Below, piece by piece: positions 1 to 8,529 of a stretch of DNA of 64,000 nt; within the stretch, counting starts at the first letter, position 1, and every line of letters begins with the position of its first letter. This DNA is from Candidatus Nitrosopumilus sp. (GTDB taxonomy: Archaea > Thermoproteota > Nitrososphaeria > Nitrososphaerales > Nitrosopumilaceae). The translations under genes and the position numbers were made by a program. The stretch spans positions 1-64,000 of the forward strand of contig JAOLZN010000004.1 of NCBI GenBank assembly GCA_028343855.1. The letters run 5' to 3'. The notes beneath the pieces were generated by a model, which saw only the letters and a list, made by a program, of their open reading frames with translations, had not been told where the DNA came from and made no database searches.

Positions 1-1558
1 ATTTTCTTTTTTGTGTTTGAATAGTACCAGTTCCTAAAAAATCTCCAAGATCAACATATCCGTTATTTTTGTAAACAATGTTTGAATTTGCAGGAATGTT
101 ATCGGGTTTGTTGCCTGACTTGCAATATCTTCGCCAATCTTTATCTCCTTTTAGTTCTAAAGATCTAACAAACTCTCTAGCTTCTTTGAATGGAAGAAAT
201 ACTCTGTCTTTATCAGCAATAACTCCAGTACCAAGCCAATCACCAAAACCTTTGAATTTATTTTTGTATAAACGTGGTGGTGAAGAGGGTATGTCATCGG
301 GTTTGTTGCCTGACTTTGCATATGCTTGCCATTCATTTTGATTTTTCAATCCTAAACTTCTAACAAACTCTCGTGCTTCTTCGAAGGGACGAAAAACTTT
401 ATTTTTATCAGCTACTCGCCCAGTACCCAACCAATCTCCCCAACTTGTCCAACCTTTATTTTTGTAAGTTCCTGGTAGACTAGATGGAATGTCATCGGGT
501 TTGTTGCCTGACTTGCAATACTCAAACCATTCCTTTTGTCCTTTCAGATTTAATGACATCGCAAACTCTCGTGCTTCTTTGAATGGACGGTATTGACCAG
601 AATATCGAAATATTCCAGTTTCCAAAAAGTCCCCCCAACCTTTCCATTCTTTTTTGTAAACTTTTGCAGGATCTACTGGAATATCATCTGGTTTGTTGCC
701 TGACTTGCAATACTCTGTCCATTTTCTAATAGTTTTTACACCTAATTCTTGTACGAATTCACGAGATTCTTCAAATGATCTAAATACTCTATCTTTTGGT
801 GCAACATTTCCAGTTCCAAAAAAGTCCCCCCAACCTTTGAAATCTTTTTTGTAAACGTTATGTGCACTGATTGGAATATCATCTGGTTTGTTGCCTGACT
901 TGCAATATTCTTTCCACTCTTTGATATCTTTCAAATTCAAGTTACGTACAAACTCACGGGCTTCTGTAAACGAACAAAACTCAGTTCCTAACCAATCTCT
1001 CCAACTTTTCCAGCCTTTGTATCTGTAAGTACCATCAGGAGTATTTGGAACATCATCAGGTTTGTTGCCTGACTTGCAATACTCTTGCCATTCTGTTCCA
1101 GATTTTAGATTTAATTTTCTAACAAACTCTCTTGCTTCTGGAAATGGACGATATACGCGGTATCTTGGTGAAACAGTACCAGTACCCAACCAATCACCGT
1201 ATCCTTTCCATCCTTTATTTTTGTAAACTCGGTCAGGTGTTGTAGGTATGTCATCGGGTTTGTTGCCGGATTTACAATACTCATTCCATTCAACTTGTCC
1301 TTTCAATCCCAAACTTTGTACAAACTCTTTTGCTTCTTTGAATGGACTAAATTTTCTATTTCTAGATATTTTTTCTCCATTTCGTAACCAATCTCCCCAA
1401 CTTGTCCAACCTTTATTTTTGTAAGTTCCTGGTAGACTAGATGGAATGTCATCGGGTTTGTTGCCTGACTTGCAATACTCAAACCATTCCTTTTGTCCTT
1501 TCAGATTTAATGACATCGCAAACTTTTTTGCAGATTCAAAATCTCTAAACTTTTTCAT
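1..1558 (-). CDS. Multi-repeat protein (INT_rpt/phage-integrase-repeat-like modules), C-terminus truncated by window edge
   Basis: Frame open from ATG at 1556-1558 (minus) to window edge; absent from ORF track, presumably because it has no stop in window. Translation MKKFRDFESAKKFAMSLNLKGQKEWFEYCKSGNKPDDIPSSLPGTYKNKGWTSWGDWL... with 8 complete modules and the start of a 9th. Frame checked at positions 28, 427 and 1033. Confidence 0.88.
   Translation of the reverse strand, partial: MKKFRDFESAKKFAMSLNLKGQKEWFEYCKSGNKPDDIPSSLPGTYKNKGWTSWGDWLRNGEKISRNRKFSPFKEAKEFVQSLGLKGQVEWNEYCKSGNKPDDIPTTPDRVYKNKGWKGYGDWLGTGTVSPRYRVYRPFPEAREFVRKLNLKSGTEWQEYCKSGNKPDDVPNTPDGTYRYKGWKSWRDWLGTEFCSFTEAREFVRNLNLKDIKEWKEYCKSGNKPDDIPISAHNVYKKDFKGWGDFFGTGNVAPKDRVFRSFEESREFVQELGVKTIRKWTEYCKSGNKPDDIPVDPAKVYKKEWKGWGDFLETGIFRYSGQYRPFKEAREFAMSLNLKGQKEWFEYCKSGNKPDDIPSSLPGTYKNKGWTSWGDWLGTGRVADKNKVFRPFEEAREFVRSLGLKNQNEWQAYAKSGNKPDDIPSSPPRLYKNKFKGFGDWLGTGVIADKDRVFLPFKEAREFVRSLELKGDKDWRRYCKSGNKPDNIPANSNIVYKNNGYVDLGDFLGTGTIQTQKRK
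429..567. repeat. 139-bp perfect direct repeat, copy 1 (partner 1386-1524)
   Basis: Base-for-base identical by reading: aaccaatctccccaacttgtcc...gacatcgcaaact. Confidence 0.93.
1386..1524. repeat. 139-bp perfect direct repeat, copy 2 (partner 429-567), offset 957 bp (319 codons, in frame)
   Basis: Base-for-base identical by reading. Confidence 0.93.
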
Positions 1559-1569
1559 TTCTCAAAATT

Positions 1570-1893
1570 TTAGGATTTGTTTGTGTCAATGAGAAACAAA
1601 TTTTTCTCAAAACCGCCTCTCTCTTCAGATTTTTTTATTCTAATTTTTTCCAACTCTTCTTTTGAGACTCCTCTGAGTTGTGCAACTCGATAAATTACTT
1701 CTAAAATATCTGCAAGTTCTTCAGGATTTTTATCATTTTGATATTCTGCTACTTCTTCAGAAATCTTTTTTTCTAAATACTCTAAAAATTCCTCATCTGA
1801 TAATGTCTTTACATTACAAGAATAGCCATCTTTTTGGATAATTTCCGGTATTTTGTCTCTAATTGCCTTGTTGTACTCCATATTATCCCTCAT
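1570..1893 (-). CDS. MazG-like / phosphoribosyl-ATP pyrophosphohydrolase-like protein
   Basis: YNKAIRDKIPEII...EKKISEEVAEY...PEELADILEVIYRVA: EExxE...ExxD motif of the all-alpha NTP pyrophosphohydrolase superfamily. Confidence 0.8.
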   Translation of the reverse strand: MRDNMEYNKAIRDKIPEIIQKDGYSCNVKTLSDEEFLEYLEKKISEEVAEYQNDKNPEELADILEVIYRVAQLRGVSKEELEKIRIKKSEERGGFEKNLFLIDTNKS

Positions 1894-2416
1894 CCTTGCT
1901 TGTTTTTTTCTTTTTGTAATAGGTTCCAGGATTAGAAGGAATGTTGTCAGGTTTGTTGCCTGATTTTACAAATTCTTGCCAGTCTTTACCGTTTTTCAAG
2001 TCATATTCTTTTGCAAGTTCTCTTGCCTTTACTCTGGCTTGATCTAATGGAAGATACCCTTTCTCTGCAAAACTCATTTGTCTAGATATGGATGAATCTA
2101 GTTCTTTTATGAGATGTTCTTTTTGACTCTCTTCTAAATTTTGTAAAATTAATGAAAACAAATCTCCATTTTTAGTTACAACACCATTATTTACTAAAAC
2201 ACGATACACTGGAACACCAAGATAATGACTTTGTTCTCTTTCTTTGTTATTTTGTATCCATAATTGTTGTGCTATTTGTCGTTTGCTTTGATTGCCATTT
2301 TGAAGTAGAAATTTAATCATAACAGGTTGATAGTTTGCAACAAACTTTTTTGAACGTAATTGTGTTTGAAGAAAATTTATCATTTTTTCAAATGTATCAA
2401 CTGGTGGTTTTGCCAT
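1883..2416 (-). CDS. Protein with N-terminal helical/winged-helix-like region and one C-terminal repeat module
   Basis: C-terminus ARELAKEYDLKNGKDWQEFVKSGNKPDNIPSNPGTYYKKKK is a repeat module; stop overlaps start of the MazG-like ORF. Confidence 0.75.
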   Translation of the reverse strand: MAKPPVDTFEKMINFLQTQLRSKKFVANYQPVMIKFLLQNGNQSKRQIAQQLWIQNNKEREQSHYLGVPVYRVLVNNGVVTKNGDLFSLILQNLEESQKEHLIKELDSSISRQMSFAEKGYLPLDQARVKARELAKEYDLKNGKDWQEFVKSGNKPDNIPSNPGTYYKKKKTSKDEG

Positions 2417-2417
2417 T

Positions 2418-5042
2418 CTATTCTACAGTTTTTCTTGCTTCAATGAATGTAAAATCTCCAATCACATCATCTTTGTAAATTTCAAATCCCTGATTAGAAA
2501 TTTCATTTCTTAAATCTGACAACCTATTAGAAAGTGATTTTGTAGTTTCAGAAATAAACAACAATCCATTTTCACTAAGACATCTTGATGATTCTTTGAT
2601 GTAGTCTTTCCAATTCTTTCCCATCAGTGATAATGAAAATACTGCAATTGCCATTTTGTCATCTTTGATAAACTCTGAGACATCACTCATATCACAACTT
2701 TGTACATGTGGTCCAATTGATACGTGATCAAAACTCTTAACTCTACTGCCAAATTTCTCATGCAGTTTTGCCTCACCGCATCCAAAGTCTCCAACTAGAT
2801 AACTATCTGAGAATTTTTTGATTCTTTTTATCCAATGCTCATATGGCGTAACAGACCATTTGGCTCTCTCTTTGCGGTATAATCTATGATATTCATGCCA
2901 AGTTTCAGGATTTTTAAGGAATTTTTGGTGATTTGTGCCTGAATTTGATACGTTGATGTTTTGATTTAGTTTTGTAAAGTCACCGTATTTTGCCAAACGA
3001 GATTTAACTTCAACAGGAGTTAACTGTACATCTAAATCTCTTCTAGTTACACAAGAGATTTCTCCATTTTCTAATCTCTTTAACCAGTTTAGTGCTTCAC
3101 GTGTTGCTTGTGCTGCAGTAACCAGGTTTGCTTCAGGTAATATTCCATCTACTGCGCAATCTGCAAGTGTTCTTTTGAATTGGAGTCTATCCATTTTAAT
3201 TTGATCATATGGATATCCAGCAATACTTGCCAAAATATGATGAATGTGAACTGTTTTCTTTTCATTCATTCCAGTACGAACAATTCGTCCAATGATTTGT
3301 TGGTATAATGCATATGTCCATGGTAGTGTATTGAAAATTAAATTACTACAAACATGTTGCAATCCATCAACTCCAGTTGAAATTGGTCTTGATGCAATTA
3401 GTACTTGGAATTTCTTTTCTTTGAATTTTTGCAATCCTGAATGATCCTCACCTGTGTACAATCCAAATGAGAATCCTGCATCACGTACTGCATCAGATAA
3501 CATTTCTACAACTGATTTTTTATCTTTAATTGCAACACCAACATATTCTGTGTAAATTATTGTTTGACCTTTGATTCGGTTAATTATTTCAGGGATTCTT
3601 GCTTCAGTTAGTAATTGCTCCATTGCTAGAGGATTTTTGTTTAGTACCAAAATATTTTCACTGCTTGGTCTGTCTGCATAAACTTCAACATTATCTTTTT
3701 TTGGCATTGGATAATCAGGACGATGTCGTACTGACAAAGTAGTAAATTTCTCAAATAGTGTCACTGCATTTGGAACTCGTGGTTTTGTAGAAACATCATC
3801 ATAAGATTTTCCAGTGATTAGTTCAATGAGTGATTTTCCCTCAGTTAGATTGTTAATCACAGGAGTGGCTGACATGCCTAAAACTTTGATTTCAGGATTC
3901 TTTTTTCGTGCATAAGACATCAAACCATCCAAATTTTCTCTTCTCACGCCTACAGTTTTGCCTCGAATCTTTGTAAAATGAATTTCATCTAATACAACAT
4001 AGTCCATTTTTTGCTTGATTAATTGCAAAACCAAGTTTGGTGAATTTGGTTGATTTAGTTTATCATAATTTAATACCAAATATTGAAAAGAGTCCTCATC
4101 GTATTTTGCATCAAAGACTTCGTTTCCTGTAATTATTTTTGAATTTGGAAATATTTCTAAAATATTATTTGTCCAATGCTCTACTACATCATTTGGACAT
4201 ACAATTAATGTTAGTTTACTGTTAATAGCACGAGATGCCAAAATTGCAGATAATGTTTTACCAGCACCTGTACCTGAAAAATTTCCAAAATATGAATCAT
4301 TTTTGATTTTATACGTACAGTAATACTGCATTAAAAATGGAGAAATAAATTCGCCAGTTACAGGATGTTTAAAATCATAACCTTTTGGAATTTTAATTTT
4401 CTTTGTATTGTTGTAATCTTTTAGAAATTTATTAGTTACAGCGTCTCTGAATTTATTTCCAGTTTTGCCTTGCTTTTCTACTTCAGTAATTGTTTTTGTT
4501 TCATCAACAAATGCACTTTTCCAAAGTTGGTTAACTTTGTATGCAATGTAAAACTTCATTGCCTCTTTATCTTCAGAAACCGAATCAAGTATTTCAGAAT
4601 CTTTTAGAATTGTTTCAGGTGGGACATATTTATCAAAATCAAATAGTTTTGTATCATCTGCAACCTCGTGTAGTTTTTCAATGGAGATATCCTCTACAGT
4701 TCCTTCTTCATCTTGTGGAAGTTTGGAATCTTTGAATGGCTCTAAATCAGGAGGGCTTTGAGAATCTGAATTTACATACTCTTCAATTAGTTTTTTGCCA
4801 CCTGTTGTTCTTGATGCTGCAATTATATTTTGAAAGAAATCCTTGTGACGATTTGTTAGATTTAGTACTCCTTTTCTATTCAAAAATGAATAAAGTACTG
4901 CCTCGTCATTTTGATAAATAAAACCACTATCAATGAGATCTTTTAGTAAATCTTTGACCTTTTTTACAGACCAATCTGGATCATCTGTGCCTAACCAGTC
5001 ATAGATATCTACCCATGATTCACTCTCATCTGATTTTGACAA
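2418..5042 (-). CDS. Superfamily 2 helicase fused to C-terminal Rrp8-like SAM-dependent methyltransferase
   Basis: Walker A GTGAGKT, DEIH motif II, QIIGRIVRTG motif VI; C-terminal VGDFGCGEAKLHEKFG..VKSFDHV...CDMSD...IAVFSLSLMGKNWKDYIKESSRCLSENGLLFISE resembles the Rrp8 methyltransferase motif string. Confidence 0.88.
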   Translation of the reverse strand: MSKSDESESWVDIYDWLGTDDPDWSVKKVKDLLKDLIDSGFIYQNDEAVLYSFLNRKGVLNLTNRHKDFFQNIIAASRTTGGKKLIEEYVNSDSQSPPDLEPFKDSKLPQDEEGTVEDISIEKLHEVADDTKLFDFDKYVPPETILKDSEILDSVSEDKEAMKFYIAYKVNQLWKSAFVDETKTITEVEKQGKTGNKFRDAVTNKFLKDYNNTKKIKIPKGYDFKHPVTGEFISPFLMQYYCTYKIKNDSYFGNFSGTGAGKTLSAILASRAINSKLTLIVCPNDVVEHWTNNILEIFPNSKIITGNEVFDAKYDEDSFQYLVLNYDKLNQPNSPNLVLQLIKQKMDYVVLDEIHFTKIRGKTVGVRRENLDGLMSYARKKNPEIKVLGMSATPVINNLTEGKSLIELITGKSYDDVSTKPRVPNAVTLFEKFTTLSVRHRPDYPMPKKDNVEVYADRPSSENILVLNKNPLAMEQLLTEARIPEIINRIKGQTIIYTEYVGVAIKDKKSVVEMLSDAVRDAGFSFGLYTGEDHSGLQKFKEKKFQVLIASRPISTGVDGLQHVCSNLIFNTLPWTYALYQQIIGRIVRTGMNEKKTVHIHHILASIAGYPYDQIKMDRLQFKRTLADCAVDGILPEANLVTAAQATREALNWLKRLENGEISCVTRRDLDVQLTPVEVKSRLAKYGDFTKLNQNINVSNSGTNHQKFLKNPETWHEYHRLYRKERAKWSVTPYEHWIKRIKKFSDSYLVGDFGCGEAKLHEKFGSRVKSFDHVSIGPHVQSCDMSDVSEFIKDDKMAIAVFSLSLMGKNWKDYIKESSRCLSENGLLFISETTKSLSNRLSDLRNEISNQGFEIYKDDVIGDFTFIEARKTVE

Positions 5043-5093
5043 TGTTGTACTAAAAATTTGAAATAGTTAAGTAATTTGGTTACAATGTAATAC

Positions 5094-6032
5094 TCATTTT
5101 TTCCACTCCTTGTACGTACTCCACGGTGCGCTAGGGATGTTATTGGGTTTATCACCTGACTTGCAATATTCTCGCCATTGTTCAATTGTTTTCAAATTTA
5201 ATTTTCTAACAAATTCTTTAGCTTCTAAAAATGGTAAAAATACCATTTCTGATGGTGCTATGTTTCCAGTTCCCAACCAATCGCCCATATCATTCCAACC
5301 TTTGTTTTTGTATAGATACCATGGATTATTTGGTATGTTGTCTGGTTTATCACCTGACTTGCAATATTCTCGCCAATATTTCATAGATTTCAAATTCAGA
5401 GAATGAACAAATTTTTTGGCTTCTCTAAATGATGAATATTTTCTATTTTGAGTGGCAACAGTTCCAGTCCCCAACCAATCTCCTAATCCTTTCCACTCAT
5501 TTTTGTAAGTTCTTTCAGGAGTAGCTGGAATATCCACTGGACGTTTATTTGATTGATAGAATGTTATCCATTCTTTTTGATTTTTCAAGTTTAATTTTCT
5601 GACATATTTTCTTGCATTTTCAAATGTTCTCCATTGTTTTCGACTTTTGGTAACATCTCCGTGTCCCAACCAATCAGACCAATCTATCCAATTTTTAATG
5701 TATTTTTTATCAGGTGCTGATGGAATATCTTGTGGTTTGTTACCTGACTTGCAGTATTGTTTCCAATCTCCAGTACTTTGTAATCCTAATTTATGGACCA
5801 ATCTCCTTGCCTGATCAAAACTTTTGAATGTTCTTTTTTGTGTTGGAACATATTTTACTCCCAACCAATCCATCCAACTAATCCATTCTTTTTTGTACGC
5901 ATAATTTGGACTCTTAGGAATGTTTTCTGGTTTTTTACCTGAATTACAGTAATCCCTCCACAATCTAACATTTTCAATTTTTAATTTATGAACAAATTTT
6001 CTTGCAGATTCAAAATCTCTAAACTTTTTCAT
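5094..6032 (-). CDS. Multi-repeat protein, 5 modules (last truncated, ends YKEWKK)
   Basis: ORF with five tandem modules; starts MKKFRDFESAR. Confidence 0.87.
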   Translation of the reverse strand: MKKFRDFESARKFVHKLKIENVRLWRDYCNSGKKPENIPKSPNYAYKKEWISWMDWLGVKYVPTQKRTFKSFDQARRLVHKLGLQSTGDWKQYCKSGNKPQDIPSAPDKKYIKNWIDWSDWLGHGDVTKSRKQWRTFENARKYVRKLNLKNQKEWITFYQSNKRPVDIPATPERTYKNEWKGLGDWLGTGTVATQNRKYSSFREAKKFVHSLNLKSMKYWREYCKSGDKPDNIPNNPWYLYKNKGWNDMGDWLGTGNIAPSEMVFLPFLEAKEFVRKLNLKTIEQWREYCKSGDKPNNIPSAPWSTYKEWKK

Positions 6033-7002
6033 CAGAAGTCTCCATTTTCTTTTTGTAAGTTGCTTCAGGTCTTGTAGGAATATTATCAGGTATTTTTCCT
6101 TCTTTTACAGCTTTTTGCCAATCCTTCCAATTTTTAATATTATGTCTTATTGCTAATTTTCTTGCAATATTTCTTGCTTCATTAAATGGAAGATAATTTT
6201 TATTTTTTTTCTGTGTCTGAATTCTTCCAGTTTCCAAAAAATCGCCCCAAGATATCCACTCTTTTTTGTAAGTTCTGTTTGGATTAGATGATATGTCGTC
6301 AGGTTTATCGCCTGACTTGCAATACTCTTGCCATTCTTTCCAAGTTTGGATTCCTAAACTTCTTACAAACTCTCTTGTAGATTCAAATGAACGAAATTGT
6401 ATATTTACACTGGCTATATTTCCAGTCCCTAAAAAATCTCCCCATCCTTTCCAGCCTTTATTTTTGTAAACTGTATCCGGTCTGGTTGAATGATTGGTGG
6501 GTAAGGTGTTTGATCTACAATACTCGTTCCATTCCGATGTATTTTTCAACTCTAATGTTCTTACAAATTCTCGTACATCTTTGAATGGGACATATTTCCT
6601 TTTCTGTGTTTGAATTGTTCCAGTTCCCAAAAAGTCTCCCCAAGTTGTCCAGCCTTTATTTTTGTAAGTGGTTTGAACATTATATGGTATATCATCAGGT
6701 TTATCGCCTGACTTGCAATACTCTTGCCATTCTTTCCACGTTTTTAATCCTAAACTTCTTACAAACTCTCGTGCTTCTTTGTATGAGCGGTATTTTCGAT
6801 CCTGTGTTGCAACAGTTCCAGTGCCAAACCAGTTCCCCCAAGTAGTCCAACCTTTCTTTTTGTAAACATAGTCCGGTCTAGATGAAATATCATATGGTAA
6901 CTGATTTGATTTGCAATAATCCTTCCATTCTTTTTGATTTTTTAACCCCAAACTCTTAACAAACTCTCGTGCGGATTCAAAATCTCTAAACTGTTTTTTC
7001 AT
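6019..7002 (-). CDS. Multi-repeat protein, 5 modules (last is a long-variant module with charged tail)
   Basis: ORF track start is 7032; start at 7002 (MKKQFRDFESAR) matches the paralogues and gives an ATGA overlap with the preceding gene. Confidence 0.87.
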   Translation of the reverse strand: MKKQFRDFESAREFVKSLGLKNQKEWKDYCKSNQLPYDISSRPDYVYKKKGWTTWGNWFGTGTVATQDRKYRSYKEAREFVRSLGLKTWKEWQEYCKSGDKPDDIPYNVQTTYKNKGWTTWGDFLGTGTIQTQKRKYVPFKDVREFVRTLELKNTSEWNEYCRSNTLPTNHSTRPDTVYKNKGWKGWGDFLGTGNIASVNIQFRSFESTREFVRSLGIQTWKEWQEYCKSGDKPDDISSNPNRTYKKEWISWGDFLETGRIQTQKKNKNYLPFNEARNIARKLAIRHNIKNWKDWQKAVKEGKIPDNIPTRPEATYKKKMETSDEKV

Positions 7003-7754
7003 TTCTTTTTCCACTCCTTGTAAACGTCCCATGGGTTGGACGGAATATCATCAGGTTTGTTGCCTGATTTACAATACTCTCTCCACTCATTATTTCCTTT
7101 CAACTTTAATGCTCTAACAAACTCTCGTGCTTCTTTGTATGAGCGGTATTTTCGATCCTGTGTTGCAACAGTTCCAGTACCAAACCATTCCCCCCAAGTA
7201 GTCCAACCTTTGTTTTTGTAAGTAAGGGCAGGGGCATTAGGAATTTCCTTAGGTTTGTTGCCTGATTTACAATACTTGGTCCATTCTGTTTGTGATTTCA
7301 ACTTTAATGCTCTGACAAATTCTTGTGCTTCACTATATGGAAGAAAAATTTTATCTTTGTCCGCAATTCTTCCAGTTCCCAACCAGTCTCCCCAAGTAAT
7401 CCAACCTTTGTTTTTGTAAACAAAGCTTACATTTCTTGGGATGTCATCAGGTTTATCCCCTGATTTACAATACTGGTACCACTCTTGTACAGATTGTAAA
7501 CATAGAGTTCTAACAAATTCTCTTGCTTTGTGGAATGAACTATGTTGTTGGAGTTGTGGAGCTACAGTTCCAGTTCCCAAAAAATTTCCCCAATTTTTCC
7601 AACCTTTATTTTTGTAAACTGTTTGTGGAGTAGATGGAATGTCATCAGGTTTATCACCTGACTTTGCATATTCGTACCACTCTCTTTGAGATTGTAATCC
7701 TAATTTCCTAACAAAATCTCGTGCAGACTCAAAATCTCTAAACTGTTTTTTCAT
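6999..7754 (-). CDS. Multi-repeat protein, 4 modules (ends YKEWKKK)
   Basis: ORF plus repeat modules; stop overlaps next start. Confidence 0.87.
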   Translation of the reverse strand: MKKQFRDFESARDFVRKLGLQSQREWYEYAKSGDKPDDIPSTPQTVYKNKGWKNWGNFLGTGTVAPQLQQHSSFHKAREFVRTLCLQSVQEWYQYCKSGDKPDDIPRNVSFVYKNKGWITWGDWLGTGRIADKDKIFLPYSEAQEFVRALKLKSQTEWTKYCKSGNKPKEIPNAPALTYKNKGWTTWGEWFGTGTVATQDRKYRSYKEAREFVRALKLKGNNEWREYCKSGNKPDDIPSNPWDVYKEWKKK

Positions 7755-8529
7755 TCTTCTCTTTCCTCTTTTTTGAATAAACTCTATCCGGTTTTAATGG
7801 AATATTTTTTGGAATTTTTCCATCTTTGTATGCTTTTTTCCAATCATCAAATGTTTTTAAATTATATTTTTCGGCTAATTTTTTAACTTCTATTTTTGCA
7901 TCACTAAATGAAAGATAATTTTCTGAAACAATAGTGTTTGAAACAAATCCACTTCCCAAAAAGTCTCCCCAACTAACCCATCCTTTGTTTTTGTATACAT
8001 TTTCAGGTGTTGCAGGTATGTCTTTTGAAATTTTTCCTGCATTCCACTCTTTTTTGTATTCTCCACGATTTTTGAATTCAAATTTTTGAACTAGGGTTCG
8101 GGCTTTCTCAAATGATATCCAAACTTTATTCTTATCTGCAACAAATCCACTTCCCAAAAAATCTCCCATAGTAGTCCATTGATCACGATACGAACGCTCA
8201 AAACTATATGGAATATCAATTGGACGTGAATTATTTTTACACCACTCTCTCCATTGATTTTCTGTTTTAATTCCTAAATTACGTACAAATTTTTTAGATT
8301 CTTCAAATGATCTCATTTGTTTATTTCTTTGTGGGCCTGAAAGAGTACCACTTGCTAAAAAATCAGACCAAGATATCCAACCTGTTTTTGCATATTTTTC
8401 ATTAGCATATTTTGGTAAATTTTCTGGAAGTTGACCTTTATCATATAATGCAAACCAAGAAGAACGAGATTTCAACTTCAAAGAATGAGCATATTTTCGT
8501 GCAGAATCAAAATCTCTAAACTTTTTCAT
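7738..8529 (-). CDS. Multi-repeat protein, 4 modules (last is a long-variant module)
   Basis: ORF plus repeat modules; more divergent copies. Confidence 0.85.
   Translation of the reverse strand: MKKFRDFDSARKYAHSLKLKSRSSWFALYDKGQLPENLPKYANEKYAKTGWISWSDFLASGTLSGPQRNKQMRSFEESKKFVRNLGIKTENQWREWCKNNSRPIDIPYSFERSYRDQWTTMGDFLGSGFVADKNKVWISFEKARTLVQKFEFKNRGEYKKEWNAGKISKDIPATPENVYKNKGWVSWGDFLGSGFVSNTIVSENYLSFSDAKIEVKKLAEKYNLKTFDDWKKAYKDGKIPKNIPLKPDRVYSKKRKEKNEKTV

Noticed and set aside
78-341. Plus-strand ORF and similar antisense ORFs (5110-5406, 6387-6584, 6585-6845, 7036-7221, 8760-9095)
   Set aside because: Antisense shadows of the repeat-module genes; their similarity to one another follows from the sense-strand repeats.
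1111-1293. 60-aa minus-strand ORF in the track
   Set aside because: Alternative frame within the large array gene at 1-1558.
1-1560. Regularly spaced repeats (tcatcgggtttgttgcctgacttgcaatactc) resembling a CRISPR array
   Set aside because: Spacing is ~180-200 bp, repeats are imperfect, and everything lies in one open reading frame encoding protein modules.
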